64,000 nucleotides of DNA from Thiothrix lacustris DSM 21227 (GCF_000621325.1 NZ_JHYQ01000001.1:186001-250000); one strand, 5' to 3'. Shown: positions 1-8,778, counted from the first letter of the stretch. The notes: generated by a model not told the origin, from the sequence alone. A program made the numbers and translations.

Positions 1-330
1 TTGTTTAGCAACAGCTCTGCCGCGTCGCTCATCCAGTAATACCGGGCAATTAGCACGCTTTGCCCACGAAATGGCTTGGGCTTCACCCGCATCTAAACCG
101 TAATCCAGATAATCAGGGTCATCTTCGGCAATATCCGGCATGACCTGTGCATACTGAGCAGCAAATCCCACAATACGTTTAGCATCTTGCCGATACGCCA
201 AAGTGGTTGCTTCAATCAGCACGGTTTCGGGAATGCGTATTTCCGTGTAAAGCTGGTGCAATAGCGGTAAATGATTGAGTTTGGCAAGAATCACCAGCGG
301 CCCCGTATCCGCAACGATCAATAGGCTCAT
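1..330 (-). CDS. PIN-domain toxin, DUF3368 type (3' end outside window)
   Basis: Reading from the ATG at 330, the frame stays open to position 1, so only the first 110 residues are visible. The start MSLLIVADTGPLVILAKL has the PIN-domain pattern of an early aspartate after a beta strand (VADTGPL). A second acidic stretch (LDYGLDAGEAQAISWA) and a third (LLDERRGR) follow, as in DUF3368 proteins. PIN toxins of this class are metal-dependent RNases. The start overlaps the stop of the upstream antitoxin gene as ATGA, which implies translational coupling. The last PIN residues lie beyond the window, so intactness cannot be judged. Family assignment is from motif reading only. Confidence 0.8.
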   Translation of the reverse strand, partial: MSLLIVADTGPLVILAKLNHLPLLHQLYTEIRIPETVLIEATTLAYRQDAKRIVGFAAQYAQVMPDIAEDDPDYLDYGLDAGEAQAISWAKRANCPVLLDERRGRAVAKQ

Positions 331-653
331 AGGCTCGCAACGCGCAATTCATCTTCCAATTCTTCTGGCGGATAATCAACCACAGCAATACCCATGCGGC
401 TCAGGTGCTCACTGAACAATACATAAGGCATTCCGGCAATTTTGGCGGCTTTGCCTAAAGAGAGGATACCTTCCTTGAACAGGTATTCCGCTAACGCAAC
501 TTTAATGCCGCTATCCAGTAGCGCGGCGGTAAAGGGCAAAGCCACCAAAATGGGTTCACCACGTTTGGTAATCAAAGAAGCTCGCCCCGCTTCCGCTTCG
601 CGGCTCAACTCCCCACTTTTTTCACGCAAGTCACGGATGGAAAAGGTTTGCAT
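327..653 (-). CDS. Antitoxin with Phd/YefM-like N-terminus and UPF0175 C-terminus
   Basis: This 108-residue protein looks like two antitoxin folds in series. Residues 1-42 (FSIRDLREKSGELSREAEAG, then ITKRGEPILVALPF) resemble the DNA-binding, dimerising part of Phd/YefM antitoxins. Residues about 48-105 (ALAEYLFKEGILSLGKAAKIAG, then YPPEELEDEL) match UPF0175, a winged-helix-like family that normally stands alone beside DUF3368 PIN toxins. It sits directly upstream of such a toxin with a 4-nt overlap. The expected role is to neutralise the PIN RNase and repress its own promoter. The family labels are recognised from sequence; the fusion is what I see; the function is inferred from the pairing. 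Confidence 0.8.
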   Translation of the reverse strand: MQTFSIRDLREKSGELSREAEAGRASLITKRGEPILVALPFTAALLDSGIKVALAEYLFKEGILSLGKAAKIAGMPYVLFSEHLSRMGIAVVDYPPEELEDELRVASL

Positions 654-675
654 GGCTGATAACTCCCGTTTTTAT

Positions 676-711
676 GTTACCCATTATGGTAGCACATCCG
701 AATCTTGCCAA
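676..711 (-). promoter_or_regulatory. Sigma-70-type promoter of the toxin-antitoxin pair, with candidate operator
   Basis: On the minus strand TTGGCA (711-706) and CATAAT (688-683) are separated by 17 bases, about 30 bases before the antitoxin ATG at 653. The -10 lies inside an imperfect inverted repeat (GTTACC-N6-GGTAGC on the plus strand, 676-693), a plausible site for autorepression by the antitoxin. Seen by eye only. Confidence 0.5.
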
Positions 712-810
712 CCCAAAACAGTGCTGGCTCCCTCAGCTCAATCTTTCATCTAAGCGAATAAGTGTTATTATCTGCCAATCATTAATTTTGCTTGCTGTAA
801 GGGCTACCGC

Positions 811-3800
811 ATGAGCAACTTCGCTTTTCTACCGAATCAGTTTCAAGACCTCAAACAAGCAGCACAAAAGGCCGAAAGCCACATCCACGGCGACCCGCGT
901 GCCGCCTGTTTCCATGCACGTTTCGCCCTCGAAGCTGCTGTGCATTGGCTGTACCGCTACGACAACACCCTGCGGATGCCCTACGACCACTCGCTCAATA
1001 GCCTGTTACACGAGCCGGATTTTCAAAACCTCATTCCGCAGCAACTCTTCCACAAAGCCAAAGCCATCCAACGCATTGGCAACCAAGCCGTGCACAACCC
1101 CGCGCCCGTCCGCCCACTCGACGCGCTGCAAATGGTCAAAGAATTGCACCATATCGCCTACTGGCTGACCCGCAACTACACCCGCCCCCTACCACCAGCC
1201 ATTGACTGGGATGATGCACTCGTCCCGCGCCCCCTTGCCCCCGATGCGGTTGTGCCACGCAAGCAACTCGAAGCACTGGAAAAACAGCTTGCCACCGAAA
1301 GTGAAAAAGCCCTCAAACAACAGCAAGCCGCCGATGCACTCAATCAAGAGCTGCAAACCCTGCGCCAGCAACTCGCCGACCTGCACCAACAAGCCGCGCA
1401 ACAAACCGATACCCACGACTATTCCGAAGCCGAAACCCGTGCTTACCTCATCGACGTGGAAATTCACCGCGCGGGTTGGTCATTGAACCAAAAGCGCGAC
1501 CGTGAATATGAAGTCGTTGGAATGCCGACCAGCAAGGCTTCGACTACGCTCAGCCTACGGAATTCCCGTTCCCTGAGCGTAGCCGAAGGGAACAACGGCA
1601 CCGGTTTTGCTGACTACGTATTGTGGGGCGACGACGGTAAACCCTTGGCAGTGATCGAAGCCAAACGCACCACCGCTGATCCCGCTAAAGGCCAGCAGCA
1701 AGCCAAACTGTATGCGGATTGTCTTGAACAAATGCACGCGCAACGCCCGATCATTTACTACACCAACGGCTATGACACCTGGCTATGGGATGACACCCAA
1801 TACCCGCCGCGTCAGGTCAGTGGTTTCTACAACAAAGCCGCTCTGAGCAGCCTGATCTTACGCCGCAGCAACCGCCAGCCACTCGATACCAAGCTGGTGA
1901 ATGCAGAAATTGCCGGGCGTTATTACCAAAAACGCGCCATCGGTAGCATCTGCAAACAATTTTCCCAGTCACGCCGTAAAGCCTTGCTGGTCATGGCAAC
2001 AGGTACAGGTAAAACCCGCACCGCGATTGCGCTGGTCGATGCGTTACAACGTGCCAACTGGATCAAACGTGTATTGTTTCTGGCAGACCGCGTATCACTG
2101 GTGAAACAGACCGCGAATGCCTTCAAAAAGCACTTGCCCGATTCCAGCCCCGTCAATCTGGTCACAGAAAAAGACACCGAAGGGCGAGTCTACGTTTGCA
2201 CCTACCCCACCATGATGGGGCTGATTAATGAAACCCAAGGCAAGAGTGGCGAGGCACGTTTCGGGGTGGGTTATTTCGACCTGATTATTATCGACGAAGC
2301 CCACCGCTCGGTGTATCAGAAATACCGTTCCATTTTCAGTTACTTCGATAGCCTGCTGGTGGGTTTGACGGCCACCCCGCGTGAACAGGTGGATAAAAAC
2401 ACCTATGAACTGTTCGAGTTGGAACCGGGTGTGCCGACTGATGCGTATGAACTGGAAAAGGCGATACGGGACGAGTTTTTAGTGCGCCCCAAAGTGGAAC
2501 AAGTGAATCTGCGTTTCCCGCGTGACGGCATTGATTACGACTCGCTGTCAGATGAAGAAAAAGAAGAATGGGAGAGTACCGACTGGGGTGATAATGCGGA
2601 TGGCAGTGAGCGGATGCCCAAAAAAGTGAATGCCACCGCCATCAATCAGTGGTTGTTCAATATCGACACCGCCGACAAGGTACTCAAACACCTGATGGAG
2701 CATGGGCATAAAGTCGCTGGCGGTGATCGACTAGGCAAGACCATTATTTTTGCCCGCTCCCACAAACACGCGCAATTCATTGAATCCCGCTTCAACCACC
2801 ACTACCCCGAACACGCTGGCCATTTTGCCCGCATTATCGACAATGAAGTGAAATACGCCCAAAGCCTGATTGACGATTTCTCGGTGGTAGATAAAGCCCC
2901 GCACATTGCCATTTCGGTGGATATGCTCGACACCGGCATTGATGTGCCGGAAGTGCTGAATCTGGTGTTTTTCAAACCCGTTTATTCACGCATCAAATTT
3001 TGGCAAATGATCGGACGTGGCACACGCCTGTGCCCTGACCTGTTAGCGCCGGGGGAAGACAAGCAGGATTTCCGTATTTTTGATTTCTGTTTCAACTTCG
3101 ATTTCTTCCGTGAAAAACCACAAGGCATTGAAGCAGGGACGAGTGCTTCATTAGGTTCACGCCTGTTTCAAACGCGGGTGCAATTGCTGGCTGCGTTACA
3201 GGCTTCGGCTGGTTCGGAAGTTGGCTTCGACTACGCTCAGCCAACGAATACGCCCCGTTCCCTGAGCGGAGTCGAAGGGAAAGAAGTCGAAGGGAACATC
3301 GCCGAAGGGAACACATCACTACTAAACACCTTGAAAAACGGTCTATTCAACGCCGTTGCCGCCATGAACCGCGATAATTTCATCGTGCGCCAACACACCC
3401 GTGCGGTAGAGCATTTCCAAGAACGCGCCAATTGGGACAAGCTGAGTGAAGAAGATTGCCAAACCCTGCACCAACAACTGGCGCAGTTGCCCTTCCAGCC
3501 AGAAGCCGATGACGTTGAATCGCGTATGTTCGATCTCAACGTATTACGGATGCAAGTCGCACTGCTGCAAGGCGATGCTCGAACCTTTGAAACCCATCGC
3601 CGCAAAGTATTGGACATTGCCATACGGCTGGAAGAAAAAACCAATATCCCCGCCGTCAAAACACACATCAGCTATTTGCAAACCTTGCAGGAACCAACGT
3701 TTTGGGAAGGTACTAACGCTGACATTCTCGAAGATTTGCGCTTGCGCCTACGTGCGCTCGTGCCATTCATTGACAAACGAGAGCGCAAGATTGTCTACAC

Positions 3801-4353
3801 CAACTTCAAAGACGAGATTCTGGACATCAAAAAGGATGCGCCTTTTGACATGCCCAAAATGACCAGTACCCAGTACGATAAAAAGGTCAAAGATTACTTG
3901 CGCTCCCATCTGGATAGCCTCGTGATTCATCGGTTACGCACCAATAAGGCACTGACTGCAACCGATTTGCAAGGCTTAGAAACCACTTTGATCCAGATCG
4001 GTGAAGATGAAGGCAATACCTTGTTTTCGGATTTATTAGCCCGCCATGAAGCCCCTTCGCTCCCGCATTTCGTGCGTAGTATGGTGGGGATGGATGACAG
4101 CGCAGCACACGAAGCCTTTTCACAATTCCTGCATGACAAAAGCTTGACCCCAGCACAAATACGCTTCATTGAAATGATCATCGAACAACTGACCGCTCGC
4201 GGGATTATGGAAGCCAGCGCACTGTATGAAGCACCTTTTACCAGCCTGCACGCGGGTGGTCCTGATGAATTATTCGCAGACAGGGATAATGTCATCGAAG
4301 GCTTGTTCGATGCGCTGGAAAACACTCACCCTAAAATCCAGAACGCTGCCTGA
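811..4353 (+). CDS. Type I restriction R subunit (HsdR-like), without M or S partners in view
   Basis: This 1180-residue protein has a DUF4145-like N-terminus (about 1-110), a glutamine-rich coiled coil (about 150-200), and an HSDR_N nuclease region with the EAK signature in LAVIEAKRT. The SF2 helicase motor follows: Walker A ATGTGKT at 396-402, DEAH at 495-498, TATP and a motif VI GRGTR. The end resembles EcoEI_R_C. The R subunit translocates DNA and cleaves it once a methylase/specificity complex has bound an unmodified site. No hsdM or hsdS lies in the window, so it may work with partners elsewhere or alone. Two palindromic repeat copies sit inside the frame, adding foreign-looking peptide at about 243-260 and 805-830 without breaking it. 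AAGGG precedes the ATG. Confidence 0.85.
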   Translation: MSNFAFLPNQFQDLKQAAQKAESHIHGDPRAACFHARFALEAAVHWLYRYDNTLRMPYDHSLNSLLHEPDFQNLIPQQLFHKAKAIQRIGNQAVHNPAPVRPLDALQMVKELHHIAYWLTRNYTRPLPPAIDWDDALVPRPLAPDAVVPRKQLEALEKQLATESEKALKQQQAADALNQELQTLRQQLADLHQQAAQQTDTHDYSEAETRAYLIDVEIHRAGWSLNQKRDREYEVVGMPTSKASTTLSLRNSRSLSVAEGNNGTGFADYVLWGDDGKPLAVIEAKRTTADPAKGQQQAKLYADCLEQMHAQRPIIYYTNGYDTWLWDDTQYPPRQVSGFYNKAALSSLILRRSNRQPLDTKLVNAEIAGRYYQKRAIGSICKQFSQSRRKALLVMATGTGKTRTAIALVDALQRANWIKRVLFLADRVSLVKQTANAFKKHLPDSSPVNLVTEKDTEGRVYVCTYPTMMGLINETQGKSGEARFGVGYFDLIIIDEAHRSVYQKYRSIFSYFDSLLVGLTATPREQVDKNTYELFELEPGVPTDAYELEKAIRDEFLVRPKVEQVNLRFPRDGIDYDSLSDEEKEEWESTDWGDNADGSERMPKKVNATAINQWLFNIDTADKVLKHLMEHGHKVAGGDRLGKTIIFARSHKHAQFIESRFNHHYPEHAGHFARIIDNEVKYAQSLIDDFSVVDKAPHIAISVDMLDTGIDVPEVLNLVFFKPVYSRIKFWQMIGRGTRLCPDLLAPGEDKQDFRIFDFCFNFDFFREKPQGIEAGTSASLGSRLFQTRVQLLAALQASAGSEVGFDYAQPTNTPRSLSGVEGKEVEGNIAEGNTSLLNTLKNGLFNAVAAMNRDNFIVRQHTRAVEHFQERANWDKLSEEDCQTLHQQLAQLPFQPEADDVESRMFDLNVLRMQVALLQGDARTFETHRRKVLDIAIRLEEKTNIPAVKTHISYLQTLQEPTFWEGTNADILEDLRLRLRALVPFIDKRERKIVYTNFKDEILDIKKDAPFDMPKMTSTQYDKKVKDYLRSHLDSLVIHRLRTNKALTATDLQGLETTLIQIGEDEGNTLFSDLLARHEAPSLPHFVRSMVGMDDSAAHEAFSQFLHDKSLTPAQIRFIEMIIEQLTARGIMEASALYEAPFTSLHAGGPDELFADRDNVIEGLFDALENTHPKIQNAA
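1536..1590 (+). repeat. Palindromic dispersed repeat inserted in frame in hsdR, copy 1
   Basis: The left arm CTTCGACTACGCTCAG (1538-1553) and the right arm CTGAGCGTAGCCGAAG (1573-1588) are inverted repeats with one mismatch. They are separated by a short spacer containing TTCCCGTTCC. The frame reads through as a serine/threonine/leucine-rich peptide between YEVVGMPTSKA and NNGTGFADYVLW. That breaks an otherwise continuous HSDR_N sequence, where VGMP would be expected to run almost directly into GTGFADYVL. Confidence 0.75.
3221..3312 (+). repeat. Palindromic dispersed repeat inserted in frame in hsdR, copy 2, with short tandem tail
   Basis: The left arm CTTCGACTACGCTCAG (3225-3240) is identical to copy 1. 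The right arm CTGAGCGGAGTCGAAG (3262-3277) completes the palindrome. The tail repeats the GTCGAAGGGAA motif (3271-3281, 3286-3296) and a GCCGAAGGGAA variant (3301-3311). All are read in frame, giving a VEGKEVEGNIAEGN peptide in a C-terminal linker of the R subunit. Confidence 0.75.
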
Positions 4354-4422
4354 GGATTCACACCATTCATGTATCAACCACTTGATAACGTGACCGTACT
4401 GACGCTGCTTTCCATTATTCTA

Positions 4423-5073
4423 CTAACGCGCATAATGCAAAATCTGCCCCGGAAACGGTTGCGCCAAATAACCCGCCGTATCCGGCTTATTCTGGGTGTG
4501 AACATACCCAAAACCAACCATTTTCTTGCTAAAACTCGCGTGTTGACCACGACCGGGGTCTACAATCACCACTTTACAATGGGGCTTGGCGTGCTGCTCG
4601 ATGAAATCTGCCAGCAAGGCAATATGCTCGCGCTCATACAGCAGGTCACTGCCCACAATCAGGTCAAACTCACCCAGCCCGCTATCCGCATCCCCCCAGC
4701 CCGTGCGCATGAAAGGAATCGCTGCCCCGTGGTTTAGCTCACTATTTTCCAGCAAAAACGCGCCCGCTTCCGGGTGGTAATCCGTAGCGGTAATATCGGC
4801 ATGGCGGTGGTTCAACACCAAACTGGTTAGGGCGATGCCACACCCTACTTCCAGAATCCGTTGCCCTTCCAGCTCATAGTCGAACATGTGATGGGCAAGC
4901 ACTTCGCCTGAAGCCCAAACAATACCGAACAATGGCCAAGTGGCGGATGAAATTCCCAGTTTTTCGGCAACACCCTCAGCATCCGCGAATTGCTGGTTAT
5001 CCCGCAAGGTACGGACATGAATATCCACATCACCAAACTCCAGTGTCTGGTAACGAAAGCGTAAAGGAATCAT
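4423..5073 (-). CDS. Class I SAM-dependent methyltransferase
   Basis: This 216-residue protein has the SAM-binding motif I ILEVGCGIALTSLVL at about 93-107, an acidic motif II (ITATDYHP), and a motif IV-like IVGSDLLYE. The order and the preceding region (WPLFGIVWASGEVLAHH) resemble the Methyltransf_16 / nicotinamide N-methyltransferase-like group, which includes protein lysine methyltransferases. The substrate cannot be read from the sequence. It stands alone on the minus strand, converging on the hsdR gene 70 bases away, with the peptide ABC ATPase 72 bases downstream in the same orientation. Confidence 0.8.
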   Translation of the reverse strand: MIPLRFRYQTLEFGDVDIHVRTLRDNQQFADAEGVAEKLGISSATWPLFGIVWASGEVLAHHMFDYELEGQRILEVGCGIALTSLVLNHRHADITATDYHPEAGAFLLENSELNHGAAIPFMRTGWGDADSGLGEFDLIVGSDLLYEREHIALLADFIEQHAKPHCKVVIVDPGRGQHASFSKKMVGFGYVHTQNKPDTAGYLAQPFPGQILHYAR

Positions 5074-5145
5074 AGTAGCCTGTGGGGTAATGGGCGGGAG
5101 GTATTCAGCATACCCGAAACGACTAGCAGATAGCGAATAACCGGG

Positions 5146-6111
5146 TCAATCAGGTTGATGGCAAGCAAGCTGCCGCCCACTACCCATCACCCGTAATTCC
5201 GGCACCTGTTCCCGACAAACCGCCTGCGCCTGCGGGCAGCGCGTATGAAACACACAACCCGACGGCGGATTCAACGGCGAAGGCAACTCCCCCACCCCCA
5301 CGGTAATCTTGGCCAACCGCGCCCGTTCTTGCTGCGGGTCAGGTAAGGGAATCGCCTCCAACAACATGCGGGTGTAAGGGTGCAAGGGGTTTTGATACAA
5401 GCTTTCCGCATCCGCGATTTCCATGATGCGCCCCAGATACAGCACCAGCACCCGATCACTGAGTTCACGCACCACGCTCAGGTCGTGGGAAATGAACAGC
5501 AACGTCAAGTGATGGTCACGCTGCAAATCCGCCAGCAACTTCACAATCTGCCCCTGAATCGACACATCCAGCGCACTCACTGGCTCGTCGCACAGGATCA
5601 GTTGCGGCTCGACACTCAAAGCACGGGCAATACCGATACGCTGGCACTGCCCGCCGGAAAATTCATGCGGGTAACGGTTGCCCATCGCACTTTCCAGCCC
5701 AACCGCCTGCAAGCCTTCAGCAGCACGTTGGCGGATGGCTGCTTTGCCCAATTCCGGGCGCAACGCCAGCAACGGCTCCTGCAAAATATCGCTGACCGTC
5801 ATGCGCGGGTTGAGCGCATCCAGCGGGTCTTGAAAGATGCATTGCACCGCACGGCGAAAGGCTTTCATCCCCACTTTATCGTGTGGGTTCAGCCGTTTGC
5901 CTTGCCAGCGAATTTCGCCCTGCGCGGGCGTAACCAGTTGCAGAATGGCGCGGGCAAGCGTGGATTTGCCACAGCCGGATTCACCCACAATCCCCAATGT
6001 TTCCCCGGCTTGCAGCTCAAAGGAAACCTCGCTCAGCGCCTGCAACACCTGCCCGGTATTGAGGCGAAAACGCACACTGAGTTTATCGACGGCGAGTAAC
6101 GGCGCAACCAT
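5146..6111 (-). CDS. Oligopeptide/dipeptide ABC transporter ATPase (OppF/DppF family)
   Basis: This 321-residue ABC ATPase has Walker A GESGCGKST, Q-loop FQDP, the signature FSGGQCQRIGIARA, Walker B LILCDEP followed by VSALD, and the switch histidine FISHD. The C-terminal extension with GCVFHTRCP is the oligo_HPY region typical of peptide and nickel importers of the Opp/Dpp group. These proteins energise uptake of short peptides together with a second ATPase and two permeases. None of those partners is in the window, so it is either a detached subunit or part of a scattered system. Its start overlaps the pgeF stop (TAATG), so the two are probably co-translated, though their functions look unrelated. 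Confidence 0.9.
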   Translation of the reverse strand: MVAPLLAVDKLSVRFRLNTGQVLQALSEVSFELQAGETLGIVGESGCGKSTLARAILQLVTPAQGEIRWQGKRLNPHDKVGMKAFRRAVQCIFQDPLDALNPRMTVSDILQEPLLALRPELGKAAIRQRAAEGLQAVGLESAMGNRYPHEFSGGQCQRIGIARALSVEPQLILCDEPVSALDVSIQGQIVKLLADLQRDHHLTLLFISHDLSVVRELSDRVLVLYLGRIMEIADAESLYQNPLHPYTRMLLEAIPLPDPQQERARLAKITVGVGELPSPLNPPSGCVFHTRCPQAQAVCREQVPELRVMGSGRQLACHQPD

Positions 6112-6848
6112 TACACCATCCAGATCAAGGATGCCATGCGCCCGGTCTGCCCATCACGACGGTAGGAGAAAAAGCGTTCCGCATCGGTGTAAGTGCACAA
6201 ATCGCCGCCGTAAATGTCGGCGACACCGACCGCATTCAAGCGCTGACGGGCAAGTGTGTAGATGTCCGCCATCCATTTGCCTGCGTTGCTGGACGGCTTG
6301 AATGCTGCTTGCGCCGACGGGTCGTGCTGCATGAACGTTTCACGGACTTCCGCGCCGACTTCAAACGCATCCGCGCCAATCGCAGGCCCCAGCCATACCA
6401 ACAGGTCAGCAGGTGGGCATTGCAAAGATTCGACAGTACGTTCCAGCACACCATCGGCCAGCCCGCGCCACCCGGCATGAGCGGCGGCCACGCGGGTTCC
6501 TGCCTTGTCGCAGAACAGTACCGGCAGGCAATCCGCCGTCATAATGACGCTGACCTGCCCTTTGCCGAAAGCGGTGGAGGCATCACCCGTCGGGTAACAC
6601 GTTCCCGCATCCATGCCACACACATCGACGCCGTGTACCTGCTTCAACCACAACGGTTCGGAAGGCAGTTGCAAGGTATCGCCGACGATCATGCGGTTAC
6701 GGGCAACCGCCAGCGGGTTATCACCGACGTGATCCCCCAGATTCAGGCTATCGAAGGGCGCGACGCTGACACCACCGTGGCGGGTGGTGCAAACAGCGCG
6801 GATGTTGGCGGGCGCAGGCCATGCGGGGGTAAGCCAGTTAGCGTTCAT
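6111..6848 (-). CDS. pgeF: Peptidoglycan editing factor / multi-copper polyphenol oxidase family (YfiH)
   Basis: This 245-residue protein has the family's usual length and its conserved residues: CTTRHGGVS near the N-terminus, DCLPVLF in the middle and AAHAGWRGL. These carry the zinc/copper-binding cysteine and histidines. Family members are described as purine nucleoside phosphorylase/adenosine deaminase enzymes, and in E. coli PgeF helps remove wrongly built L-Ser-containing cell-wall precursors. It overlaps rluD by ATGA and the following ABC ATPase by one base. The rluD-pgeF pairing is widespread in gammaproteobacteria and supports the call. Confidence 0.9.
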   Translation of the reverse strand: MNANWLTPAWPAPANIRAVCTTRHGGVSVAPFDSLNLGDHVGDNPLAVARNRMIVGDTLQLPSEPLWLKQVHGVDVCGMDAGTCYPTGDASTAFGKGQVSVIMTADCLPVLFCDKAGTRVAAAHAGWRGLADGVLERTVESLQCPPADLLVWLGPAIGADAFEVGAEVRETFMQHDPSAQAAFKPSSNAGKWMADIYTLARQRLNAVGVADIYGGDLCTYTDAERFFSYRRDGQTGRMASLIWMV

Positions 6849-7798
6849 ACACTAACACTCTCCCGCAATGCCGCCAGCAGCGCTGCCATATCGTCAGGAA
6901 CAGGCGCTTCCCATACCATTGCTTCGCCCGTTGCTGGGTGTGTCAACCCCAGTCGAGTAGCGTGTAATGCCTGACGCGGGAAAGTCTGGATTGCTGTGCG
7001 TAAGTCATTGGTTATCCCGACCGGCACGCGCGGACGCCCCCCATAAGTCTGGTCGCCGATAATCGGCATGTGCTTCCAACTTAAATGAACGCGAATCTGG
7101 TGGGTACGCCCGGTTTCCAACGATACTCGCAACAAGGTGTGATGCGGGAAACGCTCTTCCACCCGGTAATGGGTAATCGCCTCTTTGCCACCGTCGTGGA
7201 CGGCTTGACGTTTGCGGTCAATGTGATGACGGCCGATATTGCCTTCAATCGTTGTCCCTGCCACGACTTGCCCAGATACTAAGGCGAGGTATTCACGGCT
7301 AACATCGCGCTCCTGTAGCTGTTCGACCAGCTTGCCGTGAGCGTCGAGGGTTTTGGCGACCACCATCAGGCCGGTGGTGTCTTTGTCGAGGCGGTGGACA
7401 ATGCCCGCACGCGGCAACATTTCCAGCGAACGGTCATGGTGCAACAAGCCGTTGACTAGCGTGCCTGACCAGTTGCCTGCACCGGGGTGAACCACCAGCC
7501 CGGCGGGCTTGTTGATAATGATAAGGGTGTCATCTTCGTACACAATGTTGAGCGGAATATCTTCCGGCTCAAATTCGGTTTGTGGCTCATGCACTGTATT
7601 TAGGGTTAATTCCTCACCCCCGATTAAGCGCTCCTTGGGTTTGAGAATTTTATCATCCACTAACACGCACCCGGCTTTAATCCATTTTTGAATCTGGCTG
7701 CGGGAATATTGCGGGTATAGGTTGGCAACGGCCTGATCTAGGCGCTGACCTTCCATGTTGAGTGGCACTATGCTGACGATCTGTTGGTTTAGAGACAT
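6845..7798 (-). CDS. rluD: 23S rRNA pseudouridine synthase RluD
   Basis: This 317-residue protein has an N-terminal S4 RNA-binding domain (about 17-75) and a pseudouridine synthase domain with HRLDKDTTGL, in which D138 is the expected catalytic aspartate. GRTHQIRVH is the second conserved motif. RluD modifies uridines in helix 69 of 23S rRNA (1911, 1915 and 1917 in E. coli numbering), which matters for ribosome assembly and termination. It is divergent from bamD across a 63-base gap, an arrangement well known in gammaproteobacteria. Confidence 0.95.
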   Translation of the reverse strand: MSLNQQIVSIVPLNMEGQRLDQAVANLYPQYSRSQIQKWIKAGCVLVDDKILKPKERLIGGEELTLNTVHEPQTEFEPEDIPLNIVYEDDTLIIINKPAGLVVHPGAGNWSGTLVNGLLHHDRSLEMLPRAGIVHRLDKDTTGLMVVAKTLDAHGKLVEQLQERDVSREYLALVSGQVVAGTTIEGNIGRHHIDRKRQAVHDGGKEAITHYRVEERFPHHTLLRVSLETGRTHQIRVHLSWKHMPIIGDQTYGGRPRVPVGITNDLRTAIQTFPRQALHATRLGLTHPATGEAMVWEAPVPDDMAALLAALRESVSV

Positions 7799-7861
7799 TC
7801 TTAATCCGGTTGAATAGGCTATACTTGCAAACTCATTCTATCATCATGTGTTGTTAAGCAA

Positions 7862-8659
7862 ATGTCGATAAGTACAAAAAGACTCAAAGCCAGTGTTTAT
7901 CTGGCGGGCATACTGGCACTTTCTGTCAGTTTCAGTGGCTGTTCGATCTTTTCTCAGACAGAAAAAGATCTCACAGAGGGCTGGTCAGCCGATAAAATTT
8001 ATACCACCGCACGGGAAGCGATGACGGCGGGCGATTACGAACGAGCTATTAGCTTGTATGAATCACTCGAAGCACGTTACCCCCTAGGCAATTTTGCCCA
8101 ACAGGCGCAACTGGAAACTGCTTATGCTTACTACAAGTATGACGAGGCAGATTCCGCGTTAGATGCGATTGACCGTTTCCTGCGGATGAATCCGACCAGT
8201 TCAGATGCCGATTATGCACTTTACCTGCGTGGTCTGGTGAATTTTAATCGAGGACACAGCATTGTCGATAAGGTATTCCCGCGTAGCATTGCCGATCTAG
8301 ACACTGTGCGCCAGAAAGAATCCTTCCAGGATTTTTCACACCTGCTCACCCGTCACCCGAACAGCAAATACGCCCCGGATGCCAAAGAGCGCATCCAACA
8401 CTTGCGTAACAGCCTGGCACAATCCGAAGTAAATGTGGCGAATTACTACATAGTACGCGGCGCATGGCTAGCCGCATTCAACCGCGCAGAATATGCCGTG
8501 AAGCATTATCAAGGCTCACCTGCGGTGGTCGATGCCTTGGAAATCAAGGTCAAAGCAGCCCACAATCTTGGCAAGCCCGACCTTGCGGCAGACAATCTCC
8601 GTATACTCGAGCTGAACTTCCCAGCCCGCGCTGCTGCCCTCAAAGCGCAACTGCGCTAA
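7862..8659 (+). CDS. bamD: Outer membrane protein assembly factor BamD (lipoprotein)
   Basis: The 265-residue product starts with a lipoprotein signal ending in a lipobox (VSFSGCS), so the mature protein would be anchored at that cysteine. TPR-like helical repeats follow (YTTAREAMTAGDYERAISLY, then YPLGNFAQQAQLETAYAYY). BamD is the essential scaffold lipoprotein of the BAM complex that folds beta-barrels into the outer membrane. It lies divergent from rluD and directly upstream of three predicted barrel proteins, which are natural BAM clients. A hairpin follows the stop codon. Confidence 0.95.
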   Translation: MSISTKRLKASVYLAGILALSVSFSGCSIFSQTEKDLTEGWSADKIYTTAREAMTAGDYERAISLYESLEARYPLGNFAQQAQLETAYAYYKYDEADSALDAIDRFLRMNPTSSDADYALYLRGLVNFNRGHSIVDKVFPRSIADLDTVRQKESFQDFSHLLTRHPNSKYAPDAKERIQHLRNSLAQSEVNVANYYIVRGAWLAAFNRAEYAVKHYQGSPAVVDALEIKVKAAHNLGKPDLAADNLRILELNFPARAAALKAQLR

Positions 8660-8694
8660 CGCAGCAGCTTCTCGTCCCCCGATTATCGGCTAAT

Positions 8695-8715
8695 ACTGGC
8701 AGGATACCTGCCAGT
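8695..8715 (+). terminator. Hairpin after bamD
   Basis: ACTGGCAGG and CCTGCCAGT form a perfect 9-bp stem around ATA, about 35 bases past the bamD stop and followed by CATTT. The T-run is weak, so termination efficiency is uncertain. Confidence 0.5.
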
Positions 8716-8778
8716 CATTTACAGTCATGTAAAAAGCTACCTAGCACAGTAACAATAAATAATAAACGGGGCTATAAG

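Noticed and set aside
1536-3312. Idea that the repeats in hsdR form a CRISPR-like array or mark a frameshift
   Set aside because: There are only two copies, 1.7 kb apart, palindromic, without spacers, and the frame stays open through both.
4369-4737. Plus-strand frame of 122 codons after hsdR
   Set aside because: It lies opposite the methyltransferase gene, whose SAM motif is clear; no recognisable domain.
8464-8778. Long N-terminal extension of the first barrel protein, overlapping bamD
   Set aside because: It is out of frame with bamD and shows no domain; the ATG at 8779 begins a normal signal peptide.
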